Shown: positions 22,575-33,987, counted from the stretch's first letter. The stretch is 64,000 nt of DNA from Strongylocentrotus purpuratus (GCF_000002235.5 NW_022145564.1:1-64000); one strand, 5' to 3'. Notes: generated from the letters alone by a model not told the origin. A program made the numbers and translations.

Positions 22575-22660
22575 TTATATACTATTTTCATTATTTTTAT
22601 AGAAATTATTATGATTATTTTTGGAAATATATATCATCCATTGCTTTCGATATTTTTCAG

Positions 22661-22804
22661 ACATATGCAGGAAACTTTGATGCTGCTACATATGTGACCA
22701 CACTGTTTCCAGTGCCAGTAACAGCACGGTACGTCAGGTTTCATCCTTTAGCATCATTTGATGATACGTCTTTGAGATTCGAAGTACTTGGTATCAACAC
22801 TTGA
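22661..22804 (+). CDS. Last exon of the kringle gene: end of F5/8 type C domain (copy A)
   Basis: After a strong acceptor (tatttttcag), 47 codons and a TGA encode the end of a discoidin domain: TYAGNFDAATYVTTLF, then TARYVRFHPLASFDD and SLRFEVLGINT. The family ends with a block like aRYiRi.P....s..lR.El.G. The intron enters in phase 0. The first two thirds of the domain must lie in unseen exons upstream, or are lost. F5/8 type C domains bind carbohydrates or phospholipids, so with the kringle this suggests a secreted recognition or adhesion protein. Joining it to exons 1-3 rests on position, strand and conservation in copy B. Confidence 0.65.
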   Translation, partial: TYAGNFDAATYVTTLFPVPVTARYVRFHPLASFDDTSLRFEVLGINT

Positions 22805-22889
22805 ACAATAACGGATTATCGTTGAATTGATTTATTGTTTTATTTAATCATTTTGTTATCCTTGTTTATACTTATTTATCTATTTATAT

Positions 22890-23175
22890 ATTAAAGAGAG
22901 TGTAGCATGGCAAATAATTGTTAACGCCATCTACGTCTTCTTTCGGATTACTGCACGTAAAAGAATGGACTTCGTAGTCAGCGACCTAATCTCTACTTGG
23001 TCAGCGCGCGCTAGCGTTTGCGAAACAGACCGAGTTTCTCCTTTGCGCTTGGTTTTGTGTATGTTGCACACACGTGAATGCTGCGGTCGCGTCGTCCGTA
23101 TTCGTTTTATACACGATTGGCCCCGAGTCAGGCCACGGGAAAAACACATAGTCTCGTCATGCTACACTCCCTTGA
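22890..23175. mobile_element. GC-rich MITE just after the gene (copy A)
   Basis: The ends are inverted repeats: taaagagagtgtagcatg on the left, and the reverse complement of tcaagggagtgtagcatg on the right, 16 of 18 matching. A 12-base direct repeat, atctatttatat, flanks it at 22,878-22,889 and 23,176-23,187. It is 286 bp, clearly richer in GC than its surroundings, and non-coding. Long target duplications suggest a Mutator-like origin, but 12 bases is longer than usual. Copy B: 60,644-60,929. Confidence 0.65.
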
Positions 23176-23189
23176 ATCTATTTATATTT

Positions 23190-23870
23190 GAATTGATTAA
23201 TTAATTTATTTATTGAAATATTTATTGTGCTATAGCATCTTAATTTAATTGTGAGTAGATCACCATTTTAAATGATTACAGTATAGCGCCATAGTTTTGC
23301 TGTCATACGAGTACAGGTATTCACGATTACACGATTACAGGTGACCGCAAGATCCCTAAAGACAAATACAAATAGTCTACTTCCGCTTTTTCATGGAGAT
23401 TTTGAACTCATGTTTGAATCGGGTGTTTATCCGATAATAGCTGTATTTGATAACCGAGAGTAGACTTCACATTTACGATGGAGCGACAATTAAGTCTGAA
23501 ATTATCAACAATATACGGCGAACATCAATAAACTCTACTCGTATGGAAAGCTCATCATTAAAAAAAATTCACCCGAACGCTCTCCGAGAAACGAAGACAA
23601 GCTCGAGCAAGTTCCCAATGGGACATCAAGTTTCGCTGCTTGCGATATCGAGATTCCTACACACGATTACTAGTAATATCACCTCACCTACCATCCCAGT
23701 TTAGCTTCCTGAGTAAGCTGCCAAAGGAATTACTTGTCAAAGTACCAAGTACCAAGTTTGGTGTAAGCGAATTAAAATGCACAGCACACGGATACTATAT
23801 TGTGTATTTCTTGTAACTATCTATGATAAATTGTCTTATTTGGAATGAGTAATTACTTGCATGTAGAGTA
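23190..23870. other. Non-coding DNA, nothing recognised (copy A)
   Basis: There is no supported gene. A short frame near 23,447-23,704 is not in the same frame as the counterpart frame in copy B (61,319-61,573), so neither is likely coding. Confidence 0.4.
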
Positions 23871-23879
23871 GGGTAACTC

Positions 23880-24125
23880 TCCAAGCAGAATTATGGGATC
23901 CCTGATGCCACGAAGGAGAGCTGGTTCATGCAGAGAAACCTAGACGTACATGCATCTCATTTGACAAAGGTCACATATTAACAGACGTCAAAGTCACCAC
24001 CAAAGATGTTGAAATGCTACATATGTAAAATAAGCACAACAAATGCTTGGCAATTTGGTAAAGCGTTTGCTAAATGTGGGGAAAAGAACTACTTCTCCAT
24101 CATGTGTAAAACTAAATAATAGCCG
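23880..24125 (+). mobile_element. LTR-retrotransposon fossil, gag zinc-knuckle-like scrap (copy A)
   Basis: A short, broken fossil. A Cys/His-type zinc-knuckle resemblance suggests the gag region of an LTR retrotransposon. No LTRs or pol genes are visible nearby. It is also in copy B, so it is older than the split of the copies. Confidence 0.35.
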
Positions 24126-24472
24126 GAGAAAGTTCGTTAAGAAAAAAAAGAAACGGTGTTAAATAAATTGTTTTGAGCATTTCACATGCATATCAAAACC
24201 ACTCAATAAAACCCAAATTATTATCAGGGTGAACTTTCCCTTTGACCCATGATTTAGATGCTCACTGAAAGTGGTAAATCCGAAAAGTACATTTGCAGTG
24301 TTATACAAAAGTTGTTTTTCCCCCTGAATCATTCTGCAAAAAGATTGATATATGGTTGACAAATCTGACTTGTGGTGTTTCAGTAGACGTCTACGGCCAG
24401 TAGACTTTACAGATATTTGCAAAGGCACCTTGAATTTTAGAAAGCAATATACGTCTGTGTTTCATGTATCTA

Positions 24473-24481
24473 TTACTACTC

Positions 24482-24515
<34 letters not shown>

Positions 24516-24519
24516 AATG

Positions 24520-24555
<36 letters not shown>

Positions 24556-24565
24556 AACTACAATG

Positions 24566-24599
<34 letters not shown>

Positions 24600-24690
24600 G
24601 CTACTACTACTACTACAATGTACTACTGCTACTACTACTACTACAATGTACTACTACTACTAATACTACTACTTCACATTACTACTACTA
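24473..24690. repeat. CTA triplet microsatellite (copy A, expanded)
   Basis: About 200 bases of (CTA/ACT)n, interrupted four times by acaatgta. Copy B has only about 65 bases (62,229-62,295). The poly-Tyr and poly-Leu frames here are artefacts of the repeat. Confidence 0.9.
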
Positions 24691-25071
24691 TCACTAATAC
24701 TTATAATAATGTATTTATGTAGCACATTTTCTATATACATGTTCAAATGCGATTCATAATTACTCAATATGATAATGCTTATTGATAATATAGGATACGA
24801 TAAAGTCATTCTCTGCCAAATGTTAGAGATTATATTTCGTAATAGATTTTGACCAACGATAGTTTGTTTGCCAATTGCATCAGAACGTTCAATTTAGGTT
24901 ACATTGGTGACGAACGCAGTTAAATATTTCGAAGGTACATATTTAGTATTGAGATCAACAGTTTTACTTTCAGAGGTACGTATTGACAATACAAATGTAC
25001 TTTCATGATTGTTTTGTAGATTGATTTAATCTTTCTTTCTCTGAGATCTAAAGTAAATGTAACGTTTGATT

Positions 25072-25392
25072 TTTAGAGGTGACGTAGTCGAGTGGTTCAA
25101 TCTCTTGATCAGGTATGGAAAGGTCGTGGGTTCGAACTCCGGCACGGCTGTTATGTCCTTGAGCAAGACATTGTATATACATTGCTCCTCTCCACCTAGG
25201 TTTCAAATGGGTACCCTGTATGATACAAAGGTTAAAAGGCAACCAGCTGGAATGCTCCCCAGGAAGTGGAGAACGTACACCTTAAAATGCGGAGTATTAA
25301 TTGAATCCAATGATCGTGGTAATATTAATACTGTAATCGTTTCGGTGTTTTATAACTGGTAAAGCGCTAAAAAGAAATAGCTATTATTATTG
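25072..25392 (+). mobile_element. tRNA-derived SINE (copy A)
   Basis: A tRNA-like head has an A box (gtagtcgagtggttcaa) and a B box (gggttcgaactcc). The body follows (ccttgagcaagacattg, ctctccacctaggtttcaaa), then a 3' part ending gtaaagcgctaaaaag and attattatt. RNA polymerase III would transcribe it, and a partner LINE would supply reverse transcriptase. Copy B: 62,637-62,957. Confidence 0.75.
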
Positions 25393-25556
25393 CCCTTTTT
25401 TATTTATTTCAGACATACCTTACCAAAATAATATTATGCGTCCAATTATAAAGCAAAGGACAGTACTATTTGTTTTCATATATGTGTCTAAATGTTTGTG
25501 AAACTGCTGAAAGTTATTGCATTGTACATTAGCAACATTATGCTAAAAGTACTTAA

Positions 25557-25947
25557 AGATGAAGTTGAATTCTGGTCATGCGATTGCATTGTGAAAGAAA
25601 CGATGTGGAACCGACCAGAAAAGGTTGATCATATAGCATATAAGAATTTATGTGTAATGCAAGGTTCTGGAATCATCAAAATGATAAGAAATTTGGCCAA
25701 GTCTTGGTAAAGTTACAAACACTGTACACAGAAAGATGTATATGGGACTACACGAACACGTGGCGTAAAAAAAACCGGCCCACGATTTTTACGTTGTTAC
25801 ATGCATATTTAGAATATGAAGGCATTTGAAGAGCCATGCTTTCAGGGAACATGACTTATCTGATGTTCTTCCACACTTGCATAATACGAATGAGTAATGC
25901 TCACAAATTATTTTTCACCTCTTCCCAGAACTCAACCTTCTCTTTAA
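25557..25947. repeat. 390-bp block present only in copy A
   Basis: Copy B joins aaaagtacttaa straight to ctggactga (63,118). Part of the block (25,855-25,945) matches 36,190-36,285 in the spacer (atctgatgttcttcc, cacctcttcccagaact). It is either an insertion of a dispersed repeat in A or a deletion in B at the short shared ttaa. Confidence 0.65.
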
Positions 25948-26641
25948 CTGGACTGATTACTATTTCACTATGCTGAAAATACGGCAGTAGTTGATATGTG
26001 ATTATGCTTCTAGTAGGTTTGATGAAATTATTGATTATTGATTATTATGCGTGCATTTGATATTCTGTGAATTCAACAATGTTTGCATTTCATAAACTCA
26101 TTAAGTAGTGCTACATTTAATCATTGGTGGCGCTTATTCATTGTTTTCAAAAAATAAACAAAAGGAGAGAGGAGAAGAGAAAGGAATTATCAGAATTGTT
26201 TAAGAGAGTTTGAGACAATGACTCTTGACGTAGGGCTTCAATACACCGAAATATGTTTCTTGTTAGTTATGTGGGCTTGGTTAGGGAACATTTCATAATT
26301 TTGGGTAGAAATTTTTGAGCCAAAGCGTAAAGTTTTTTTTTGTTGGAGTTAGCAATTTCAGTTAAACACAAGTTTAAATAGAAATGCTGTTTATCTAAAG
26401 CAACCGAAACTTTGAAATTGATATGTCAGGAATTTCACCTAAACATGAACGATTGAGGTAATATGGTATATTCGATGGGAGCTGAAGAGTTGAAAATGAT
26501 TGCATGTGCAAAGATCAATTCATTCACCTTTGTTACCTTGGTTTCAAGAAGTGTGGATGATGCAAGTGGTGAAGCGCCACCTCTTGTCGGAGACAGGACG
26601 AAATCAATTTATTTTGACTCAGACGACGTATAACTATACTA

Positions 26642-26985
26642 TATTGAAATATCATTGCTATTTTAGATTTTTGAATAGATGTGAAATAAACTAAATTGAA
26701 ATGAATTGAATCATGTTTATTGCCTCACTTATTTAGCTATTAGGCTTGTTCAGATATGGCGCGCTGAAGCGCCGCAAGAATTAAAGCCGCCATGTAAATA
26801 AATGGCAACTGCGGGCCACATAGGACTTGCGGTATTGAAGCGCATTAAATTCTACATCGTTATATACACACATTATGATATATGAGGAAAAAAGAGTAAA
26901 ACAACGCCTCAATTTTGTTGTGTCATATCTGAAGGAGGCTTAATTAAGAATAACCCGATTTTCATGTCACACTTAACAGAACAAT
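26642..26985. other. Spacer start, nothing recognised
   Basis: Sequence unique to the spacer begins here. No gene is visible. A possible LINE tail (aataaactaaattgaaatga) lies at 26,685-26,705. Confidence 0.4.
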
Positions 26986-27513
26986 TACATTTCAAATTCA
27001 AATTTTTTAAATATAAATAATTTATTCACTCAATATAAAAAAACAGACACATAGAATTGCGAATAAACGCATACATGTATAACAAATATAAAAAGATGGA
27101 CATAGCAAAATCAGTAGATGACAACACAAATAACATAATATGAGTGGGGACAGATTAAAGATCTACTCAAAGATCTTGTGAATTCGACCCCTTAGAATAA
27201 AATAAATTGCATTGTATACTGTTGCATGTACAACAACAGGAGGGAGAGAATACATATACAGCTACAGCTGGGTCAGAGAGAAACAAGAGAGGGAGATAGA
27301 TAGAGAGAGAGAGAGAGGGGAAGAGGAAGGAAAATTGAAGGAGAGAAAGGCAAGATGAGAAGTAAAGTTAATACATAGGATGAAATTAGACCCAAGCAGA
27401 ATAATAGTGCGTACAAAATAGAAAATAGAAATAACAATTATAAAAAGAAAAAAAAACATACAAACCAGGGATATAACAATTAACATTGACATAAACAACA
27501 AACAACAGGTGAC

Positions 27514-30500
27514 TCAATGTGGATAAGATTGTAAAAGCCTTTCTTTGTATTGTTTCTTGAAAACATTCAGAGAGCATGCAGATTTTAGATAAGGTGGCAA
27601 TGCATTCCATAGTTTGGGACCTGCATAGTAAATTGTCTTTTGAGAAACTGAAGTTCTTGCATATGGGATGTGAAAATCCGCATTTGAACGAGTACAGTGG
27701 GAGTGGATTGAAGAGTTAATGGAAACATAGCGAGTCAGGGATAATGGCAAGATCTGTCTCTGACAAGAGAACATAAAAATGGCCAGTCTTAATTTATACA
27801 AATCGAATACATTCAAGATTTTTAATTGAGTAAATAAAGGTTTAGTGGAGGCAAGGAAAGGCATTTTACAAATTATCCTCACTGCTCTTTTTTGCAATCT
27901 ATATACTCTCAACATTTTTACTTGAGAAGCTGAGGCCCAGACAATATTGCAATATATAAGAAAAGGGTAAATTAGTGTGTAGTAAAGAGATAACAAAATA
28001 TTTCTAGGCAGATAGTTTAGTTTGTTCATTACACCAATATTTCGTGAAATTGTTGTACATATGTAATTTACATGGTCATGCCAACGCAATTTGTCATCAA
28101 TTTGAATTCCTAGAAATTTTGTGTTGGATACTATTGTGATTTCAGAGCCATTTAGATATACCTTATAGTTGGAAATATCAATATTTCTTTTGGTGAAAAT
28201 CATCATGTGAGTTTTGTTTGTATTAAGTAGTAGCTTGTTAAGTTTGAGCCAATGGGCGACATGTTCTAGTTCATGGTCTAAAGTTTAAATAAGGGTTGCT
28301 TCATCTTTGTTTGATAAAGAAATTGTAGTGTCATCTGCAAAGAGGACCTAACTAAGTTTGGAAGAACATTTATGAATATCATTTATGTATATTAGAAAAA
28401 GTAGAGGGCCTAGAATTGACCCTTGCGGAATTCCGCATGAGATTTTTTGCATATCAGATTGGTTTTTATTGTAAACAGTGAATTGTTTTCGGTCATCTAA
28501 ATAGCTCTGAAACCATTTCAAAGGGATACCTATGATGCCTAAACAAAATAGTTTTGCTAATAATATTTTATGATTTAAACAATCAAAGGCCTTTGAAAGA
28601 TCTAAAAACACACCGATAGATATATCTTTAGCATCCATACCTCTTGTGATAGTATGAATAAATTCAATGAGAGCAGAAGAGGTTGAGTGTTTAGACCTGA
28701 AGCCAAATTGATTACTGAAAAGCAACTGAAATCTTTCAATGAAAGTGATAAGTCGATTGTACATGCATTTCTCAAGAATCTTTGAAAATATAGGAAGGAG
28801 AGAAATTGGCCGATAATTTGAATACAGATTAGATTGACCCTTCTTAAATATTGGAATAACCTTCGCAACTTTTAACTTGTCAGGGAATATTCCATTGTTA
28901 ATAGAAACATTAAATATTGCACATAAGGGTTTACTAATCAAGTGAATAATTTTCTTAACTACAGATATGTGAACATCATCATATCCTGGACTTGTACCAC
29001 CTTTCATTTTGTCTACAATATTTATAATTTCACTTTCATGTATAGGTTTACAGAAAAAAGAATGCGAGTTGTTTACAATATGAGCAGTCGGGGAACAAGT
29101 AGGCTGGGCTACATTGTTTACTTCACTGAGCATTCTTGGTGCTACATGAACAAAGTAATCATTGAAACCTTCTGCAACAGCTTCATCATCAATGGTCTCA
29201 CCATCCTTTTTGAATTCAGGAATTTTTGTTTTGTTTTTCTTTCTCAATAGGTTATTTATCACTTTCCATGTCCCTGACATGTTACCATTCAAATTTTTAA
29301 ATCTCTGATTATAGTAATTTGTCTTTGCTTTGCGGATTTCCCTAGTAACAATATTTCTATACGAATTGTATTGGTTTTTATTTTCATTAGTAGGTTTCTT
29401 TAAGTATTTTCTATAAAGCCTGAGTCTTTTATTGGAATTTTTTTTTAGGTAAGTAGTATACCATGGTTTTTTAAAGTTTTTTTTTTTTGCGTATGGTGGT
29501 AAAAGGAAAACATTCATTGTATAAAGCCATGAACACTGAAATGAAGCTGTTGTAGTTAACATTAGAATCTTCAATTTGTATACAATCATGCCAATCTAGT
29601 TCACTTAAACTTTGACTGAACTTCAAAAAATTCTCATCATTAAAGACACGCTTGTTTACAGGTAAATCTATGTTTTCACTCAATTTCAAAAGAACATTGG
29701 TAATTGAAAAGACAGGTAGGTGGTCACTTAAATCACTTAATAATATACCTGATTCACAGCCGGCATCAGCATTGGTAAGAATATTGTCTAAGAGTGATGC
29801 TTCATGGCGAGATATGCGAGTTGGTGCTTGTATCAATGGTAACACAGAGAAAGTGTAAAGGGTATCTAAAAATCGATCTGTAATGCTACGGTTGGTAACC
29901 GATGCAAGGTCAATATTAAAATCACCAAGCAAAAAGCAAGATTTATGTTCACGACTAATTTTCTCTAATATCCCCGTAAGTTTTTGTAAAAAATCTTCAA
30001 TCGAACTTGCAGGAGGCCTGTAAACCGCGCCCACTACACAATAACGAGATGTACATGTACATAAAACATTGTCAAATTCAGGAAATTCAAGAAATAAAGA
30101 TTCGAAACTGTCAGACATAAAAGTGAAGTCGTTTCTTTGATTATATTTCAGATCTGTTTGAATAAACATTTCCACACCACCTCCTATTCTTTGAGATCTA
30201 TTATTCACAATCAAATCATAGTTATCAATGTTGTACAAACTCAATGAATCTTCAGGCTTAAACCATGTTTCTGTTAGTCCTATAATAGTGAAATTATGAT
30301 GAATGTCATTTAAAAACAGGGAAAATATATCAAAGTTCTTGACGAGACTTCGACAATTAAAATGAATACAGGAACAATTCTGAGAAACCTTATCTTTTGC
30401 ATCTATGAATCCATTGAACTCATCACATGAATAGTAATTTGACTGAGGATGTAGGTCACTGTCCACTCCGTTTAAAGAGTCAAGGCCGTTAAATGTAAAC

Positions 30501-30532
30501 GAATTGGGTCGGCTTAAAATTGAGTCACACAT
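27514..30532 (-). pseudogene. Spacer LINE ORF2: endonuclease-reverse transcriptase
   Basis: The endonuclease comes first: CIHFNCRSLVKNFDIF, IIGLTETWF, LLGDFNIDLAS and LSDHLPVFSI. The linker contains KKPWYTTYLKKNS. The reverse transcriptase has NYRPISLLPIFSKILEK, NQFGFRSKHSTSSALIEF, FLDLSKAFDCLNHK, GIPQGSILGPLLF and FADDTT. It ends with YYAGPKLWNALPPYLK and a stop at 27,514. There is a frameshift at an A-homopolymer between the endonuclease and the linker (near 29,485), a TAG at about 28,348 just before VLFADDTT, and a TAA at about 28,288. The homopolymer break could be a sequencing error. Confidence 0.85.
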
Positions 30533-30826
30533 ATATACTATTACAAATGAAAGATAAAAACAAGTACACCAAGTAGACTATAAGCAAGATAAAACAGTGC
30601 ATTAAAAAAAAAAGAGGAATATCTGAAAATATTCACTGATCAAAGTCCAGTTAGGAGAATAAAACGGACATATAGGTAAACGCAGTAACAAATAAAGCTT
30701 AAAAAGTCAGTTGTTCGAAAAAAAGAAAACACATATCAAACTTGCCAGAACTACAGATTTCAGTGTTCGGACGGTATGATGTCGATTCGAAATGAGAAAA
30801 TGGAAAAAGGAAAGCACTCAGAGTCA

Positions 30827-31622
30827 TCACAATATGTTCAGACGTACAAGATCTGCTTCAGAAGACACAATTGATGTGTTCAACTTGCCTCCAGACGCTT
30901 TCACCTGTACACAAATTCTACCATCTGCTGTCCAAGAGTTGGTCACTTTCTTACTCGTATACACTTTGCGATACAGATCCTGGTTTAGCGCAGTGAGGTC
31001 TTCTTGAATTGAGATGCCACTTCCTTTCAATCTTCTGCGGGATTTGATCGTTTTGGACCTCACGCGGTAGCTAAGGAATTTTACGATTAGTGCTCTATGA
31101 TATCCAGGCTTAACCTTTCCAACTCTATGACAGCGATCAATATCAGGTGAAGACACATCGAGGCCAAGTCGAATTCGAAAGACATCAAGTGCGATCATTT
31201 TCACAGTTTTCATCTCGACTCTCCTCGATTCCGAAGACGCGAATACAATTACGACGCGAATATTGCTCCATGTCGTTGTTTGCTCGCTTGAGAATTTTTA
31301 GTTGCTCCTGTTGCGCCTCGACCTGCTTGTGTAGCTTGGTGAAATCCTTCTGTACTTCGTCAAGCTTAACATGCAGTTCGTGGATGGACCCACGGTTCTC
31401 CTCGCTGCAATTCAAGAAGCGCTGGTACGTAGTATCAACAACTTTGTGAACCATAGATGTAATCATGGCCATCATCTTTTCATGGAACGTATCATTGGCC
31501 ATGAGGTCTGTCATTACCTCACTGACTAAATCTGCTGGACTGAGAGGTTGACCCTGGGCTGAGTCAGTCGGCAGTGAAACCTGTGGAAGTTCGTTGGATG
31601 TCACAGCCGAGACTGGCAGCAT
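30827..31622 (-). pseudogene. Spacer LINE ORF1 (one frameshift)
   Basis: The start is at 31,622 with MLPVSAVTSNELPQ. A coiled-coil region follows (IHELHVKLDEVQKDFTKLHK onward), then EQYSRRNCIRVFGIEE, the usual entry to an RRM-like domain. After one frameshift near 31,205 the frame continues with LGLDVSSPDIDRCHRVGK to the stop at 30,827. It is an RNA-binding ORF1 protein of the kind found in CR1/L2-like LINEs. Confidence 0.75.
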
Positions 31623-31699
31623 GAAATAATAATCATCTGTGAGCCCGTTTGACGTTCATCTTGCTTGTGAGTTGTGTTGCGTGTATATCATTTGGTGGA

Positions 31700-32214
31700 A
31701 AAAAAAACCCTAGAATTGGGGATGGGATTGAAATAATGCCATAACGTCACGACTTGACACTCAGACGCGATCTCAACCCTTGTCAACTACATAATAAATA
31801 TATATCTGATAATTTGGCGAGATATTCGACTAGCCTTAAAAAAGGTTTTAAAACTTAGATTAAAATTATATTTAACTTAAACATGATCAGTAAACGTTGT
31901 AGCGAAGTTATGTCGAATACTGTTCGGGTTTTCAGTTTGTAAAATATCGGACTAGTGTAAGATAAATATTGTGAACCTGTACATATACGAAGGGCTTTCT
32001 TTTGCAATTAATAAATATAGTTGATTTTGGTTTTGGCGCTGGTGGCCCATACTAAATTGCAATATGTTATATAACGGTAATATCAATTAATTATTAAGTA
32101 TAACACGCGTATAACATGGGATTTATTTTTTCATTTTGTTATAGTGGTGGTGGTCATTTTACCCGACTGCTATTAAAGAAAGCATAAATGTTTGTTAGTG
32201 AGGAACCAGAGGAC
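31700..32214. other. Non-coding spacer DNA
   Basis: No gene or repeat recognised. Confidence 0.4.
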
Positions 32215-32580
32215 ATACGGCTTTAGGTCCTCTCTCGAAATTACGGGCCCAACAAGGGTGAAATTTGCCACAGTTAATATGAAGACATAACATGTGGACC
32301 CGATCGGCTCGTTTATATATATACGTGCATATATATTTCATAATGTGGTAACTTGTAGATCGGCCTTGTATATGATGAGAGAAAATCACAAGTCTTGCAA
32401 ATTGGAGGTTGTAAAATACAACCCCTCGTTTTAATTAATTGAATGTCAGAGGAGTAACAGCTCTGTGAAAATTGAAAGATATCAATCTAAAACAGATTAT
32501 CGACGTGGTGACAATGACGATTTACAGTGACTTCTCATTAATTAAGTACGGCTCATGCTCCAGCTATACATAATAAAAAT
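32215..32580. repeat. Dispersed repeat, spacer copy
   Basis: The left part (acatgtggacccgatcggct) matches 7,795-7,815 directly. The right part (ggctcatgctccagctata) matches 7,969-8,110 as its reverse complement. The two halves therefore have opposite relative orientation from copies A and B. Confidence 0.6.
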
Positions 32581-32760
32581 AATCAACGTTATTTGTATAG
32601 CGCATATCACTCACACAAAGAAAGTCCCGGTGCGCTTTGAAAAGAAGGAAATAGAGATACGGCAGAATAGAAATGAACTTTTATGCCTGATACATATACA
32701 TAAATAATTACAAACAACAATAATGATACGTAATTCCTATATAGGTTACATGTACAAGAT
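32575..32760 (-). mobile_element. SINE-like 3' tail in the spacer
   Basis: On the minus strand the sequence runs through caaagcgcaccgggactttc to gcgctatacaaataacgttg and an ATT-rich end at about 32,575. A gcgctatataaat-type end with an ATT tail is common in marine-invertebrate SINEs. The tRNA head was not found. Confidence 0.4.
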
Positions 32761-33448
32761 TATACATTCCGGTAATACAAATTTAAAAATTAAAATTAAA
32801 TGAAAACTAGATTTTGATTCGTCATGAGGACGAATAAGGTGGTCTGTCTTCAATTATTACGATATAATTCAATATTTACTATTATAGACAAAGGAAGAAG
32901 TTAAAAAGACATGTAAACAATGATGATGATGATTATGAACATGATGATTATCATGAAAGCAATGGTGATGATGATTATGATAATGTTATATGATGATAAT
33001 AATGATAATGATGATGATGACAATGATGATGTTGATGACAATGATGATGTTGATGATGCTCATCATCAGACCATGATGATGATGATCATCATGATCATCA
33101 TGATATTGATCATGATCATGATCATGAGCGCGATCCTGACATCTGATTGGAAAAATGATTTAGATAGCTCATTGTCTCAGCTACAACATACTCAAAAATC
33201 GGCAAAAAACCAAGCATAAATAATGGCGATATTGCTCGCAAAAGACAAGAATGTAGAATCCAGTTTTGAGAAAAAGTCATCTCCCATAGGGATTAGACGC
33301 AAAAAGTAATGGATCAAGTGAAAACAGGGTAATAATAAAGTAAATAGGGTTGTATATAACATTATTTGCGATTCTACGTGTTTTAATATTCAAAGGAGAC
33401 GGTACAGTGAAAGGTCAAAAAGGACAAAAAAGTGAAGAAAAATTTATT

Positions 33449-33520
33449 GGAGACGCCGTGACTCGAACCAGAGGTCTCGAGGACGGAAGTCAAGTGCGTT
33501 TAATACCGATAGACCAAAAC
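33449..33520 (-). repeat. tRNA-like sequence, unit 1
   Basis: On the minus strand, aacgcacttgacttccg precedes a B box, ggttcgagtcacgg. The T arm is less regular than in unit 2. This is tRNA-derived but not a functional tRNA. Confidence 0.55.
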
Positions 33521-33919
33521 ATGTCCCATAGCGATTACACGTAAACGGATTTTTTTTTCTTTCTCAAATCCCACATTGCAGGCGAAATATGAGCATGATC
33601 CCGGCATCTGATCGAAAAATAAAGGACACATTATGGTAGCTTATTGTCTCAGCTACAACATACCTAAAGCTCAGCGTAAACAAAGATAAAACGACTGAGA
33701 TATTGCTCACAAAAGACGGGAATGTAGAATCCAGTGTTGAGAAAAAGTCATCTCTCATAAGGTTTACAAGCCAAAAGAAATGGATCAAGTGATAACAGGG
33801 CAATAATAAAGTAAATAGGGTTGTTTATTACATTTTTTGAGATTCTACGTGTTTTAATATTCAAAGGAGACGGTACAGTGAAAGGTCAAAAAGACAAAAA
33901 AGTGAAGAAAAAAATTGTT

Positions 33920-33987
33920 GGAGACGCCCGGACTCGAACCAGGGGTCTCGAGGACGGAAGTCAAGTGCGTTACCGATATACCAAAAC
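33920..33987 (-). repeat. tRNA-like sequence, unit 2
   Basis: On the minus strand a good T arm is visible: cctgg, loop ttcgagt, ccggg. Before it comes a region like an anticodon arm (gcacttgacttccg). The acceptor stem does not close with the 5' part (gttttgg against gcgtctcc), so it is best read as a tRNA-derived repeat rather than a tRNA gene. Confidence 0.55.

Larger units (their letters stand above)
1..26641. repeat. Large direct duplication, copy A
   Basis: Positions 1 onward match 37,561 onward, collinear and in the same orientation, to about 26,641 (63,811 in the other copy). There the sequences diverge abruptly after a shared stretch ending in ataactatactat. Coding exons shared by the copies differ at 6 of 679 bases. 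Most other differences are one-base homopolymer changes and microsatellite length changes. The left end lies at or beyond the window edge. It is either a recent segmental duplication or a second haplotype misplaced by assembly; sequence alone does not decide. Confidence 0.9.
26990..31690 (-). mobile_element. Nearly full-length CR1/L2-like LINE in the spacer
   Basis: Read on the minus strand: ORF1 (31,622-30,827), ORF2 with endonuclease and reverse transcriptase (30,532-27,514), then a 3' UTR with a GA/CT-rich stretch and an AT-rich 3' end near 26,990. ORF2 wording (FLDLSKAFDCLNHKIL, GIPQGSILGPLLFLIYINDI) places it in the CR1/L2/Jockey group. I count about four breaks in all, so it is a fairly young copy. 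Its 3' tail also sits inside both kringle genes. No target-site duplication was secured. Confidence 0.85.

Noticed and set aside
22931-23149. 72-residue basic frame on the minus strand (and 60,685-60,903)
   Set aside because: It lies wholly inside the GC-rich MITE with inverted ends, which explains the open frame and its conservation.
24352-24697. Poly-Tyr/poly-Leu/poly-Thr frames
   Set aside because: Translation of the CTA triplet repeat.
32920-33219. 99-residue Met/Asp-rich frame
   Set aside because: Translation of a GATGAT simple repeat inside the Helitron-like element.
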